Made by a program: the position numbers and the translations under genes
Source of the DNA: Limosilactobacillus alvi
GTDB taxonomy: Bacteria > Bacillota > Bacilli > Lactobacillales > Lactobacillaceae
Reading direction: 5' to 3'
Assembly (NCBI RefSeq): GCF_016900115.1
Contig: NZ_JACJJQ010000007.1
Location: 1-64,000 of the forward strand
DNA: 64,000 bases
The notes under the pieces: model-generated
Database searches by the model: none
The model's input: only the letters and a program-made list of their open reading frames with translations
What the model was told of the DNA's origin: nothing
Shown here: positions 1 to 7,857 of the stretch, piece by piece
Position numbering within the stretch: the first letter of the stretch is position 1
Layout: every line of letters starts with the position of its first letter

Positions 1-140
1 CAAAAATAAATTAAGCGAATTGACTTCGCAAATGTTTTGCCTCGATCATTAAGATCAAGGACCCTACACATTTGATTCGTCGAAACTTTATTCAGTTTTC
101 AAAGGTCTACCGAATTGCTTGGAAAGTTAATTCCTAGCGC
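1..140 (-). ncRNA. 5' leader of a minus-strand rRNA operon (16S lies off the left edge)
   Basis: Read on the minus strand, this stretch carries the boxA-like CTTTGAAAACTGAA (about positions 92-108) and runs toward position 1, where it ends in TTTATTTTTG. Lactobacillus 16S leaders typically end with a similar AT-rich stretch immediately before the GAGAGTTTGATCCTGG start of mature 16S. Three tandem promoters lie upstream. No mature rRNA sequence is inside the window, so the 16S assignment is inference from leader-like sequence and promoter density. Confidence 0.7.
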
Positions 141-146
141 TTAGTT

Positions 147-175
147 ATTATATCATCTGGTTTAGAAGATGTCAA
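147..175 (-). promoter_or_regulatory. rRNA operon promoter, proximal
   Basis: On the minus strand TTGACA (170-175) and TATAAT (147-152) are separated by exactly 17 bp. This is a perfect sigma-A consensus, as expected for an rRNA P promoter. Confidence 0.9.
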
Positions 176-234
176 GAACTTTTTTAAATCATTTTTTGAA
201 GCTCTTGATTACTAAGCTCATCAGCAACTCTTAC

Positions 235-263
235 ATGTTATCAAACTATCAACTCTTTGTCAA
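235..263 (-). promoter_or_regulatory. rRNA operon promoter, middle
   Basis: Minus-strand TTGACA (258-263), 17 bp spacer, TAACAT (235-240). It is the second of three tandem promoters pointing at the rRNA leader. Confidence 0.75.
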
Positions 264-329
264 CCACTTTTTTAATTAACTTTTGTTGATCAGCAGTGAA
301 TTTAATTAACTGCCGTGACAACGATATCT

Positions 330-358
330 AATATACCGGGTTCTTTAAGGAATGTCAA
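330..358 (-). promoter_or_regulatory. rRNA operon promoter, distal
   Basis: Minus-strand TTGACA (353-358), 17 bp spacer, TATATT (330-335). The three promoters are spaced about 88-95 bp apart. From here to 595 I see no gene, only the upstream region of the divergent DedA gene. Confidence 0.75.
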
Positions 359-595
359 AGGTTTTCTGTAAATTTATTTAACTATTTCTTTTATCCTTAC
401 AATTATCGAATTAGTTGGCGAAAAAGTTTCGCATTAGCGGATCGTTATCGCTTTTTAGCTCTTGCTAGTTCGTCTTTTTGTTTTGATAAATCTAATCGTA
501 AATAAACCTTTAAAGTCCTCACATCATCTTTCTTTTTATCCATAGGACTGATAGAATTTACCGGTAACATACTATATTGAATAAAAGGAGTACTC

Positions 596-1243
596 ATGTC
601 GACACTGATTGATTTTATTCTCCACATTGATGTGCACATTGTTCAAATTGTTAATGCCTTTGGTGATTGGAGCTATTTGATCTTATTCTTGGTTATCTTT
701 ATTGAAACCGGGGCAGTAATTATGCCGTTTTTACCTGGTGACTCTCTCCTCTTTGCCGCGAGTGCGCTGGCTGCTGATCCTCGTTATGGCTTAAACATCT
801 GGATCTTTGCAGTCGTCTTCTTGATCGCTTGCCTTAGTGGTGACTCACTAAACTTCTTGATTGGACATCGAATTGGTCGTTCTTTATCAAGCCACTCGTG
901 GTTTGGGCGATTAATTGATAAGAAAAGTCTCGAAAGAGCTGAGCAATTCTTTGAAAAACATGGCGCCCCAGCAATCATTCTGGCGCGCTTTATGCCGATC
1001 ATCCGGACCTTTGCTCCATTCGCAGCGGCTGGGTCTGGATTCCCGTACTACAAATTTTGCCGTTTTAGTATCATTGGATGCATCTCTTGGGTGCTCCTTT
1101 GTTGTGGCGGGGGGTATTTCTTTGGTAACTTACCTTTCGTCCAAAAGCACTTCTCATTAATCATCCTTGCAATTATCGTTGTTACCTTGATTCCGGCAAT
1201 TGTTGGCGGGATCAAGGCGCGGTTTGGCAAGGAGACTAACTAA
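596..1243 (+). CDS. DedA family membrane protein
   Basis: Polytopic inner-membrane protein of the DedA/SNARE-associated family, proposed to act in lipid (undecaprenyl phosphate or phospholipid) translocation and membrane homeostasis. At 215 residues it has the usual family length. Family motifs are visible: FLPGDSLL (45-52), ARFMPIIRTFAP (130-141) with the conserved Arg residues, and a Gly-rich GGGYFFG segment (171-177). Hydrophobic segments span roughly 25-60, 67-90, 150-177 and 185-205. The ATG at 596 follows AAAAGGAG with good spacing. The gene stands alone and diverges from the rRNA operon. Its last 87 bp overlap the 3' end of the opposing DUF1461 gene. Confidence 0.9.
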   Translation: MSTLIDFILHIDVHIVQIVNAFGDWSYLILFLVIFIETGAVIMPFLPGDSLLFAASALAADPRYGLNIWIFAVVFLIACLSGDSLNFLIGHRIGRSLSSHSWFGRLIDKKSLERAEQFFEKHGAPAIILARFMPIIRTFAPFAAAGSGFPYYKFCRFSIIGCISWVLLCCGGGYFFGNLPFVQKHFSLIILAIIVVTLIPAIVGGIKARFGKETN

Positions 1244-1858
1244 CCACCGATTAATTAGCGATTGAGTAAGCTTAACTAAACCTAAGTTGATTAATACCCA
1301 ACAAATCAAATACCGTAAAAAGAAACCTGTTGTTAGGAGCCGGATGATCGGCTCTTTTTTTGTTGTAAAAATCCAATCTTGGTTATGGAAAATCACTCGA
1401 TGAAAAGTGATGAACCAATTATCAAAGTTCATTACCCCAAAGATCAAACCGGCCATCCAAAGCCAAAGTAAAAACTGCAAGCCTGGAACTAAGCGCCATA
1501 GTTGGTAATTTACCTTTAACCACTTCAAGGTCCAAGCAAACACGATCCCCGCAATTAGCGTAATCACTCCGCCCCACCAAATAAGTCCGCGGACTTCAGC
1601 GAAATGTCGCTGACCAGCAACTGCTAAGGGGAGCCATTTAAAGGTTAGCCATGGTTGCCAACTAGCAAAATAATGAATGATCCGCCAGTACTCCTGAAAT
1701 TCTTGATAATAAGTAAGGCCGTAGAAATGACTTGAATAAGATAAAAGAACCGGCGAAAGTAGCAAGGTTAGCAAAAAAGCGACGCCTAACATTGTCAGTC
1801 CGCCGCTAATAACTGCTAATCCGCTAATACTAATTGCCTTAATTGACTTGCCACTCAT
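1157..1858 (-). CDS. TIGR01906/DUF1461 integral membrane protein
   Basis: Membrane protein of 233 residues with about four hydrophobic segments (roughly 12-40, 92-112, 124-145, 178-200). The family-typical FHRVIFHNQDWIF stretch (152-164) is conserved. Function is unknown. In Firmicutes this family usually follows the YutF-type phosphatase, as here: the start overlaps the upstream HAD gene by 20 nt, so the two are translationally coupled. The hydrophilic C-terminal tail (about 212-233) is encoded antisense to the end of dedA and may be a local extension. Confidence 0.85.
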   Translation of the reverse strand: MSGKSIKAISISGLAVISGGLTMLGVAFLLTLLLSPVLLSYSSHFYGLTYYQEFQEYWRIIHYFASWQPWLTFKWLPLAVAGQRHFAEVRGLIWWGGVITLIAGIVFAWTLKWLKVNYQLWRLVPGLQFLLWLWMAGLIFGVMNFDNWFITFHRVIFHNQDWIFTTKKEPIIRLLTTGFFLRYLICWVLINLGLVKLTQSLINRWLVSLLAKPRLDPANNCRNQGNNDNCKDD

Positions 1859-2627
1859 CTAAAGTCCTCACAGTATAGGTTGGTTGTTGAGTTTGCTTTT
1901 CAACTTGTTCAGGAGTAGAAACCCCTGTGTACACTAGGAGCGTATCAATTTGACTCCGGATACCCGCTAAAATATCGGTGCGATAGTTATCCCCTACCAT
2001 CACTACTTGATTTCGTTTGAGGCCACTCCGCTTAAGCGCTAATTCCATAATCAAAGTTTCTGGTTTCCCAATCATAATTGGTTTAACACCACCAACCGTG
2101 GTGGCATATTCCACCAGTTTAATTAAAGAACCCGCTCCAGGTGTTAACCCTTTTTCATTTGGTAAGTTACTGTCGGCATTGGTTCCGACAAAGGTTGCTC
2201 CCGCTAAAATATCGAGGACCGCCGTTTCTAATTTTTGGTAAGTAACTTGAGTATCCAAGCCAACTACAACATATGATGGCTTCGTCGGGGTTAAGGTAAA
2301 ATCAGCCGCTTGAATTGCAATTTTCAAACCCTCTTCGCCAACGACATAAGCGGTTTTCGGACGCTCCTTAATGTTAGCCTTTAAATAATCGGCCGTTGCC
2401 AAGGCCGTGGTATAAACCTCTTCTGGATAGGCTTCAATCCCGTGGTTAGTTTGTAAATTCCTTGCTACTTCAGCCGGAGTCCTCGTGCTATTATTCGTCA
2501 AGAACATGATTTGCTTCCCAGCTTTACGTAACCGTTGAATAAAGCCGGGGGCTGCCGGAATCTTCTGCTTTCCCTTATACATGGTGCCATCAAGATCGAT
2601 AAAATAACCTTGATAATTTGTCTTCAT
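1839..2627 (-). CDS. TIGR01457 HAD-type sugar phosphatase (YutF/NagD-like)
   Basis: HAD superfamily IIA phosphatase of 262 residues, the family's usual length. The nucleophile motif DLDGT is at 11-15, motif II at FLTNNST (42-48), motif III at GKPE (187-190) and motif IV at GDNYRTDI (212-219). All catalytic Asp/Lys positions are present, so it should be active on small phosphorylated metabolites; the true substrate cannot be read from sequence. ATG follows AGGAGTTATCAAAT. It sits between YutD and DUF1461 in a conserved Firmicutes cluster. Confidence 0.92.
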   Translation of the reverse strand: MKTNYQGYFIDLDGTMYKGKQKIPAAPGFIQRLRKAGKQIMFLTNNSTRTPAEVARNLQTNHGIEAYPEEVYTTALATADYLKANIKERPKTAYVVGEEGLKIAIQAADFTLTPTKPSYVVVGLDTQVTYQKLETAVLDILAGATFVGTNADSNLPNEKGLTPGAGSLIKLVEYATTVGGVKPIMIGKPETLIMELALKRSGLKRNQVVMVGDNYRTDILAGIRSQIDTLLVYTGVSTPEQVEKQTQQPTYTVRTLDEWQVN

Positions 2628-2643
2628 ATTTGATAACTCCTAA

Positions 2644-3129
2644 TTACATTTTTTGACTGCGGTGACCACTCTTAAGGCGACGAACCCGGGGATGGTGATT
2701 ATTGCGCGAGTTAAAGCGCCGTTCATTAATGTTTGCTCCCCGGCGCTTACTTAAGTACCGCGGAATTTGGACATCTTGATTTTGGACAATAAAATAAGCA
2801 CAACCAAAGTTACATGCTTCAAAAAGATAATCCTCAATCGTTTCAACACCCCGTTCTGGTGTATACAAGCGATTTTGAGGATCATAAAACCCCCGCAATC
2901 GTAATTGATCAAAACCCCAGTCACCAACAATATAATCATACTTGCTCAAAACCGTACTAAAACGATCCGCCATCGCATCCGCTTGGAAAGCGGCTTTGTG
3001 ATTGACTAAGAGTTCATACGGATGATGGTTTAAGGTAAAATGCGTTTCATCTTGCCGTTCAATCATAAATACACCCGCTCGTTCATCTCGACGGCGTTCA
3101 CTATATTCGGCAAACTTAGTCCGATTCAT
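2644..3129 (-). CDS. YutD family protein (DUF1027)
   Basis: Protein of about 161 residues beginning MNRTKFAEYSERR. It matches the YutD family by its ERQDETHFTLNHHPYELL core and the conserved YIVGDWGFDQLRLRGFY segment. Function is unknown. The tail is rich in Arg, Lys and Asn. I chose the ATG at 3129 because it shares one base with the upstream stop (TAATG) and has GGGAGGAC in front; a longer start at 3159 would overlap the phosphoesterase. Confidence 0.85.
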   Translation of the reverse strand: MNRTKFAEYSERRRDERAGVFMIERQDETHFTLNHHPYELLVNHKAAFQADAMADRFSTVLSKYDYIVGDWGFDQLRLRGFYDPQNRLYTPERGVETIEDYLFEACNFGCAYFIVQNQDVQIPRYLSKRRGANINERRFNSRNNHHPRVRRLKSGHRSQKM

Positions 3130-3746
3130 TAGCCTTGTCCTCCCTGCTTCGCTAACCAAGCTGTTTTAGCCGCAATCATTGTCTCGACTTCTTTAAATGA
3201 CAGCGGGGTACCAAATGGTGGCTTTTGCGGCAAAAATGCTAATTCAGGAGCATCAACCCCGACATTTAAATTTGTCTTGTACGGAAGTTGGTAATGATGG
3301 ATATGCCCGTGTAAATTAACAATCTGCGGCGCGATTCCAAGCAGCATTGGATAATGTGTCATATAGAATTGTCGGTGGTCATACTTAATTAGCTTGCCGA
3401 CATCATGAAATTCAAACTTTGGTTGGCCACTCACATCGTAGTTATGAGCTGCCAGATACTTAAAGAGACTCCGCCGATCATGATTGCCCTTAATTAAAAC
3501 CAATCGTCCATTTAGCGACTGTAAGAGGGTAAAGATCGCTGAATTAACCTCCTTATCTGACCGGGTGATGTCAACTGCCAGATCACCAAGGTGATAAATC
3601 GTATCAGTTTCCTTGATCCGCTCGTTCCAATGATCAATAATTGCCTGATCCATCGCCTGAACAGTTTCAAATGGTCGCGGAGCAAAATCATCAATCCCCA
3701 ACATATTCGCATCTAAAAAGTGCGTATCTGAAATTACATATTGCAT
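3129..3746 (-). CDS. calcineurin-like metallophosphoesterase
   Basis: Compact metallophosphoesterase of 205 residues. All five metal-binding motifs are visible: SDTHF (6-10), GDLA (54-57), KGNHD (86-90), THYP (130-133) and HGHIH (146-150). The fold suggests a cytosolic phosphodiesterase or phosphatase; the substrate is unknown. It is first in the run phosphoesterase-yutD-yutF-DUF1461 transcribed leftward, and the next gene's start overlaps its stop. Confidence 0.88.
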   Translation of the reverse strand: MQYVISDTHFLDANMLGIDDFAPRPFETVQAMDQAIIDHWNERIKETDTIYHLGDLAVDITRSDKEVNSAIFTLLQSLNGRLVLIKGNHDRRSLFKYLAAHNYDVSGQPKFEFHDVGKLIKYDHRQFYMTHYPMLLGIAPQIVNLHGHIHHYQLPYKTNLNVGVDAPELAFLPQKPPFGTPLSFKEVETMIAAKTAWLAKQGGQG

Positions 3747-3831
3747 TTAAATTTCGCCCCCCGTATGTATTGAGAAAGCTAGCCACTTTCTCATTTATGC
3801 CGGCTTAGGTAACTAGTTTATGTAACAACAA

Positions 3832-3857
3832 AGAGGCTGAGTTAATTTCCAGCCTCT
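3832..3857 (-). terminator. terminator after ackA
   Basis: AGAGGCTG (3832-3839) pairs with CAGCCTCT (3850-3857); the minus-strand reading continues into TTGTTGTTA. It is placed correctly for ackA. Confidence 0.7.
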
Positions 3858-3878
3858 CGATTAATTGATCTTGGTTTA

Positions 3879-5072
3879 TTAAGCCTTCCGCAAACGTTCG
3901 ATATCCCGAACAATCATTAATTCTTCGTCAGTTGGAATTAACAAAGTCTTAACCGTTGCGTCAGCCGTTGAAATATCGCGTTCAACACCCCGGACATTGT
4001 TCTTTTCTGGATCAACCCCGAGACCAAAGCCTTGCAATTGATCAGTAACAGCTTGCCGGAATTCAATGTCGTTTTCCCCGACCCCAGCGGTAAAGACAAT
4101 GGCATCCGTGTGACCTAATTCGGCCATGTAAGAACCAATGTAGCGAACAATCCGGTTCTCAAAGATGTCCAAAGCTAATTGAGCTTGGTCGTTTCCCTTT
4201 TCGGCAGCGGCTTGAACATCCCGCATATCACTAGAAATACCGGATAAACCGAGCAACCCGGACTTGTGGTTTAACATATCAACCATTTCATCGCTAGAAA
4301 TGTTGAGCTTGTGCTCCAAGAAGTTAACTAAGGATGGATCAACATCCCCTGAACGAGTTGCCATGGTAATCCCGGCTAACGGCGTAAAGCCCATGGAAGT
4401 ATCATAAGACTTCCCCTTCTTGATGGCCGTGATTGAAGCGCCGGCCCCGATGTGGCACGTAATCAAATTGAGTTGATCTAATGGCTTACCCAACATGTCA
4501 GCGGCCCGCATTGCAACATAACGGTGACTTGTCCCGTGAGCCCCGTACTTCCGGGCACCATACTTTTCATACCAGTCGTATGGCAAACTGTACAAGGCGT
4601 TCATCTTTGGCATAGTCGTGTGGAAGGAAGTGTCAAAGACCGCGATTGCAAAGGCATCAGGAAGAACCTCCTTGAAGGCCTTAATTCCCATTAATTCTGC
4701 TGGGTTGTGTAATGGTGCATATTCAGATAATTCGTCAATCTTTGCCATCACATCATCATCGATCACTGCAGAATCCTTGAAGAATTCGCCCCCAGCAACA
4801 ACCCGGTGACCAACCGCTGTAATTTCATTGTATTCCTTAACGATCCCAAGGTTGGTTAATTGCTTCAAAAGGTATTCAACAGCAACCCCATGGTCCTTAA
4901 ATGGAGTTTCTTCATCGTGAACTTGGCCATCGCCGTACTTAATCTTGGCGTGACCCATCTCAAGCCCGATCCGTTCGATTAGCCCTTCAGCGACAACCTT
5001 TTCGCTTGGCATATCAAATAACTTAAACTTAACTGTTGAACTACCGGCATTAACCGCAATTGACTTTGACAT
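3879..5072 (-). CDS. ackA: acetate kinase
   Basis: Converts acetyl phosphate and ADP to acetate and ATP, the last step of the phosphoketolase and phosphate-acetyltransferase routes. At 397 residues it has the standard family length. The signature NAGSSTVKFKLF (8-19), DTSFHTTMP, HGTSHRYV, TRSGDVDPS and FTAGVGEN motifs are all present, so the acetokinase (ASKHA) core looks intact. It follows the YtxK-like methyltransferase by 17 nt, the arrangement seen in Bacillus and many lactobacilli, so the two are probably co-transcribed. Confidence 0.97.
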   Translation of the reverse strand: MSKSIAVNAGSSTVKFKLFDMPSEKVVAEGLIERIGLEMGHAKIKYGDGQVHDEETPFKDHGVAVEYLLKQLTNLGIVKEYNEITAVGHRVVAGGEFFKDSAVIDDDVMAKIDELSEYAPLHNPAELMGIKAFKEVLPDAFAIAVFDTSFHTTMPKMNALYSLPYDWYEKYGARKYGAHGTSHRYVAMRAADMLGKPLDQLNLITCHIGAGASITAIKKGKSYDTSMGFTPLAGITMATRSGDVDPSLVNFLEHKLNISSDEMVDMLNHKSGLLGLSGISSDMRDVQAAAEKGNDQAQLALDIFENRIVRYIGSYMAELGHTDAIVFTAGVGENDIEFRQAVTDQLQGFGLGVDPEKNNVRGVERDISTADATVKTLLIPTDEELMIVRDIERLRKA

Positions 5073-5089
5073 ATTAACTCTCCTTTGAT

Positions 5090-6103
5090 TTACCGTGCTA
5101 AGTTACTTACCATCCATTGGTCAACTTCAGCCATAAAGCGCTTGAAGCCTACTTGATCTTTGAAAGATGGGAAAGTCCCTAATAACACTTTTCCTGCCTG
5201 ATGACTATCAGCTCCGTGGCGTTGCAATAACAAAATTGACTTTTCGGCCGCTGGGTTAGCGAATAACTCATGAGGCAAATTAATCAATCCTTGTAAATAA
5301 GCAACCGACTGAATCCACTCCACAAAACCTTTAGTTTCCTTCGTCTTAAACAAATCACTTGGAATTAAGAACAGTCCAAATCCACCCGGTTGTAAGTAAT
5401 TCGTTGCCTGTTCAATCAACAAGTGGTGAACATAAGAATGGCCTTCTTTGGCCCGGGTTTTATAATTGGTCGTATTATCATCCAAGGGATAATAACCAAC
5501 AGGTAAGTCACTAACCACGAGGTTGACTAAGGGAACATCTAAAGCTTGAACGGCATCTTGGTGGTAAAGTTGCACCTTTTGCTTTTGTAATTCACCACTC
5601 ACACTAGCTACTGCCAAGAGTGAATCATCATTATCAATTCCATACCCTTGCAAGGTTTGTTGTTCATCCCTTTGCAATTGGTTCATTACCGTATAAAGTA
5701 AGTTTCCGGTCCCGACGGTTAAGTCAAGAATTGACTTTGGTAAATGGTGTTGTGCCAGGCGCTCAACTAAGGCCGCCATGAGTAAGCCAATCGTATCGGG
5801 CGTCATTTGATGATTTGCTTGGATCATGTCCTTGCGGATCACTTTAAGCAACGACAATTGGAGTAATTTCCGGATTGTTTCGCGATCGGCATGCTCGAGA
5901 TCAAGTTTTTGATACTGAGCTGCTATCTTCTCGGTCGTGGCTTTATCCGGAATGCCATCTTCAATCCGAACTTTTCCACCATCAACCAAGTTTTCCGCAT
6001 TTTCAAGAAAAGCATCCAAATACGAGCTCTTCAAGGCAGCTTGTAAGAGGGTCGTTGCTTCATCAAACGGCTCAAATAATTGTTCTGGAGTTTGTTGTAC
6101 CAG
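5090..6103 (-). CDS. YtxK-like class I SAM-dependent methyltransferase, apparent CTG start
   Basis: Methyltransferase with an N-terminal helical part and a Rossmann core. SAM motif I is ILDLTVGTGNLLY. Motif IV is DLPVGYY, like the N6-adenine type (N/D)PP(Y/F). Homologues sit between comG and ackA and are often annotated as adenine-specific methyltransferases. The reading frame stays open upstream of the TTG at 6034 and encodes a family-like N-terminus (EQLFEPFDEATTLLQAAL). No ATG, GTG or TTG fits there. A CTG at 6103 lies 9 nt after AAGGGAG, so I infer CTG initiation; starting at 6034 would lose about 23 conserved-looking residues. Confidence 0.85.
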   Translation of the reverse strand: MVQQTPEQLFEPFDEATTLLQAALKSSYLDAFLENAENLVDGGKVRIEDGIPDKATTEKIAAQYQKLDLEHADRETIRKLLQLSLLKVIRKDMIQANHQMTPDTIGLLMAALVERLAQHHLPKSILDLTVGTGNLLYTVMNQLQRDEQQTLQGYGIDNDDSLLAVASVSGELQKQKVQLYHQDAVQALDVPLVNLVVSDLPVGYYPLDDNTTNYKTRAKEGHSYVHHLLIEQATNYLQPGGFGLFLIPSDLFKTKETKGFVEWIQSVAYLQGLINLPHELFANPAAEKSILLLQRHGADSHQAGKVLLGTFPSFKDQVGFKRFMAEVDQWMVSNLAR

Positions 6104-6194
6104 TCTGGGTCGCTCCCTTCTGCATGTTTTTGCAACATCCCTAGTTTACTGATTTTTGTCCTTAAATTCAAGCGCTTTAAATTAGGATTTAAGC

Positions 6195-6407
6195 TTAATT
6201 ATTCGTCCCTCCTGCCGGTTTTGCTTGATTTGCTTGTGCCTTGTTAAGATTTTGCCGAGTTTGGTGTTGATATTCATGCACTAGTTGCTGGTTAATCTCT
6301 CTTTGCCGAGCCAAATATGTCAAATTGAAAAGAGTTACACTCGTGACTGACGTTAGGATTAGAATCACCATCAGTAGTGCATTGGCGCGGTGCTTTAAGC
6401 TGAACAA
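6195..6407 (-). CDS. comGG: ComGG-like competence pseudopilus minor protein, TTG start
   Basis: Small protein of about 70 residues with a basic N-terminus, one hydrophobic segment (about 9-30) and a hydrophilic Gln/Asn-rich tail, at the last position of the comG operon. Position and shape suggest ComGG; sequence conservation in this family is too weak for proof. I chose TTG at 6407 because AGGAGG (6418-6423) stands 10 nt upstream. The gene overlaps the 3' end of comGF by about 116 nt in another frame. Confidence 0.6.
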   Translation of the reverse strand: MFSLKHRANALLMVILILTSVTSVTLFNLTYLARQREINQQLVHEYQHQTRQNLNKAQANQAKPAGGTNN

Positions 6408-6822
6408 TTGCTTCGTGCCTCCTGTGATCATTTGTAGTAACCGTTAAATAGATTTCGTGGTCATTCAACTTCCGCCACTGGAAACTATCGTGTTGCACGT
6501 GAAACACTAAGGGAAGATAACCACCATCGACGCCGCGTAAAGCCAAGGGCGCTTGGCTATCTTTTTCGCGTTGCAGATAAAATCTTCGGCCCGCTTTATC
6601 AACGAAATGCACCCGATAGGTTGAAATCATCCCCAATTCAAAATCATAGCGGTCACTTTCCAACAGATTGATTGCCTGGTACCAAGTTGTTTCTGATCCC
6701 AGGCTAAGATTAGTTTGTCGGTTTAAAAGGTTAACGGCTAATTGAATTAAAAGGACCGTAACCGCTAAAACTCCGAGTCCTAAAATAGCATCTGCCAAGG
6801 TAAAAGCTGGTCGTTGCTTCAT
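6292..6822 (-). CDS. comGF: ComGF-like competence pseudopilin
   Basis: Minor pseudopilin of 176 residues for the DNA-uptake pilus. The N-terminus RPAFTLADAILGLG has a prepilin-like cleavage context followed by a transmembrane helix (about 9-31). The remaining globular part contains the ComGF-like FYLQREKDSQAPLAL and VFHVQHDSFQW stretches. The start overlaps the comGE stop (ATGA) and is preceded by GGAGG. The C-terminal 38 residues overlap comGG and look atypical, so the native C-terminus may be shorter. Confidence 0.8.
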   Translation of the reverse strand: MKQRPAFTLADAILGLGVLAVTVLLIQLAVNLLNRQTNLSLGSETTWYQAINLLESDRYDFELGMISTYRVHFVDKAGRRFYLQREKDSQAPLALRGVDGGYLPLVFHVQHDSFQWRKLNDHEIYLTVTTNDHRRHEAIVQLKAPRQCTTDGDSNPNVSHECNSFQFDIFGSAKRD

Positions 6823-7085
6823 GGCCTAACCTCCAAAATTACTTTTGCCCCTTGTTTGACTTGCACACCGGCTTTAGTTCCCAGCGCAGTATAATCAGCT
6901 CGGGTGAGGATTACTTGGTTTTGACCGTCCCTAATTTCTTGACTAGCCTCTTTGGCAAGGCGATTAACAATTACCGCTTGCTCCATCTGGTAACGTTGGG
7001 TTTTAAGGGCCTGAACATTAACGGCTAAAAAGGCGAGGGCAACACTAATGATTCCTAAGGCTAATAATTGGTTAGCGGCCATCAT
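6819..7085 (-). CDS. comGE: ComGE-like competence pseudopilin
   Basis: About 88 residues starting MMAANQLLALGII with a single hydrophobic helix, then a hydrophilic domain. It has no classical FTLxE prepilin motif, which is common for ComGE. The frame is open further upstream, but that part lies inside comGD and is not family-like, so I use the ATG at 7085, 9 nt after AAGG. It overlaps comGD by 14 nt and comGF by 4 nt, consistent with coupled translation in the operon. Confidence 0.7.
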   Translation of the reverse strand: MMAANQLLALGIISVALAFLAVNVQALKTQRYQMEQAVIVNRLAKEASQEIRDGQNQVILTRADYTALGTKAGVQVKQGAKVILEVRP

Positions 7086-7548
7086 CCCCGGTTGCCTTAA
7101 TCGTTGCCGGTGGCAGATGGACCAATTTAAAGGCTCCCCCCATTTGAATCCGCATCTCATAGCGTTCCTCCGTTCGTCGGTCATAGAATGTAATCGTTCC
7201 TGGACTGGTTATCCCATCTTGGGTAATCTGCCAATCCTTTTCACCTTCATTGCCAATTCCCATGCGTAGCGAATGGGGTAATTTTAGGTTTGTATAAGCT
7301 TGACCATTGTTTTTGGTCTGAAAACTCACTACCTGCCTTGTTGGAATAAACTGAACAAATACCCGATGGTCAATTGCTCTTGCATAAGTCAAAGAACCAT
7401 TCCACTCCTGCTCTAACCGCTTAAAAAACCGTTGTTGTTCCCAGTGTTCATAAGAGCGAACCATCTTGGGCGTCGTCAGCAAAAGGGTTAAGGCCAGGAT
7501 CCCTAAAACTAATATCATTTCCGCCAGGGTAAAGGCCGACCGTCTCAT
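7072..7548 (-). CDS. comGD: ComGD-like competence pseudopilin
   Basis: Type IV pilin-like protein of 158 residues. The prepilin motif RRSA|FTLAEM at the N-terminus is expected to be cleaved by ComC before Phe5, followed by a transmembrane helix to about residue 26. The globular part carries WEQQRFFKRLEQEWN. It overlaps comGC by 4 nt. Expected role: minor component of the pseudopilus that draws DNA through the cell wall. Confidence 0.88.
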   Translation of the reverse strand: MRRSAFTLAEMILVLGILALTLLLTTPKMVRSYEHWEQQRFFKRLEQEWNGSLTYARAIDHRVFVQFIPTRQVVSFQTKNNGQAYTNLKLPHSLRMGIGNEGEKDWQITQDGITSPGTITFYDRRTEERYEMRIQMGGAFKLVHLPPATIKATGDDGR

Positions 7549-7856
7549 TCTCTAACCGCCTTACCACCTTGAATTTTGATGTTTTCTTTCTGCGCTTTTT
7601 TAACTTGGGCTTCAGTTAAATAATCGTTCGTCTGTAAATCATCAAAACCGGTGACGTCCTTTCCCGTATTGTTTTCATAGAGATCAATTTGCGTTTGAAC
7701 GACATTTACCATTGCATCTTGATGAACATGGTTAGCGTGCTTTCGCTGACTCGCTAAGTTTGGCAAAATAATCAAAACTAAGAGGGCAATAATAAACAAG
7801 ACAATTGACATTTCAATCAAAGTAAATCCAGATCGCTTCTTCAATATTTTTTTCAT
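7545..7856 (-). CDS. comGC: ComGC major competence pseudopilin
   Basis: Major pseudopilin of 103 residues. KKRSG|FTLIEM (about residues 6-15) is a textbook prepilin peptidase site with Glu at +5. The hydrophobic N-terminal helix (about 11-32) is followed by the conserved QIDLYENNTGK segment. It starts one nt beyond the comGB stop. All visible residues needed for processing and assembly are intact. Confidence 0.95.
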   Translation of the reverse strand: MKKILKKRSGFTLIEMSIVLFIIALLVLIILPNLASQRKHANHVHQDAMVNVVQTQIDLYENNTGKDVTGFDDLQTNDYLTEAQVKKAQKENIKIQGGKAVRE

Positions 7857-7857
7857 T

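Noticed and set aside
445-639. Minus-strand open frame of 64 codons overlapping the dedA start
   Set aside because: No ribosome binding site, low-complexity product, overlaps the dedA promoter and start.
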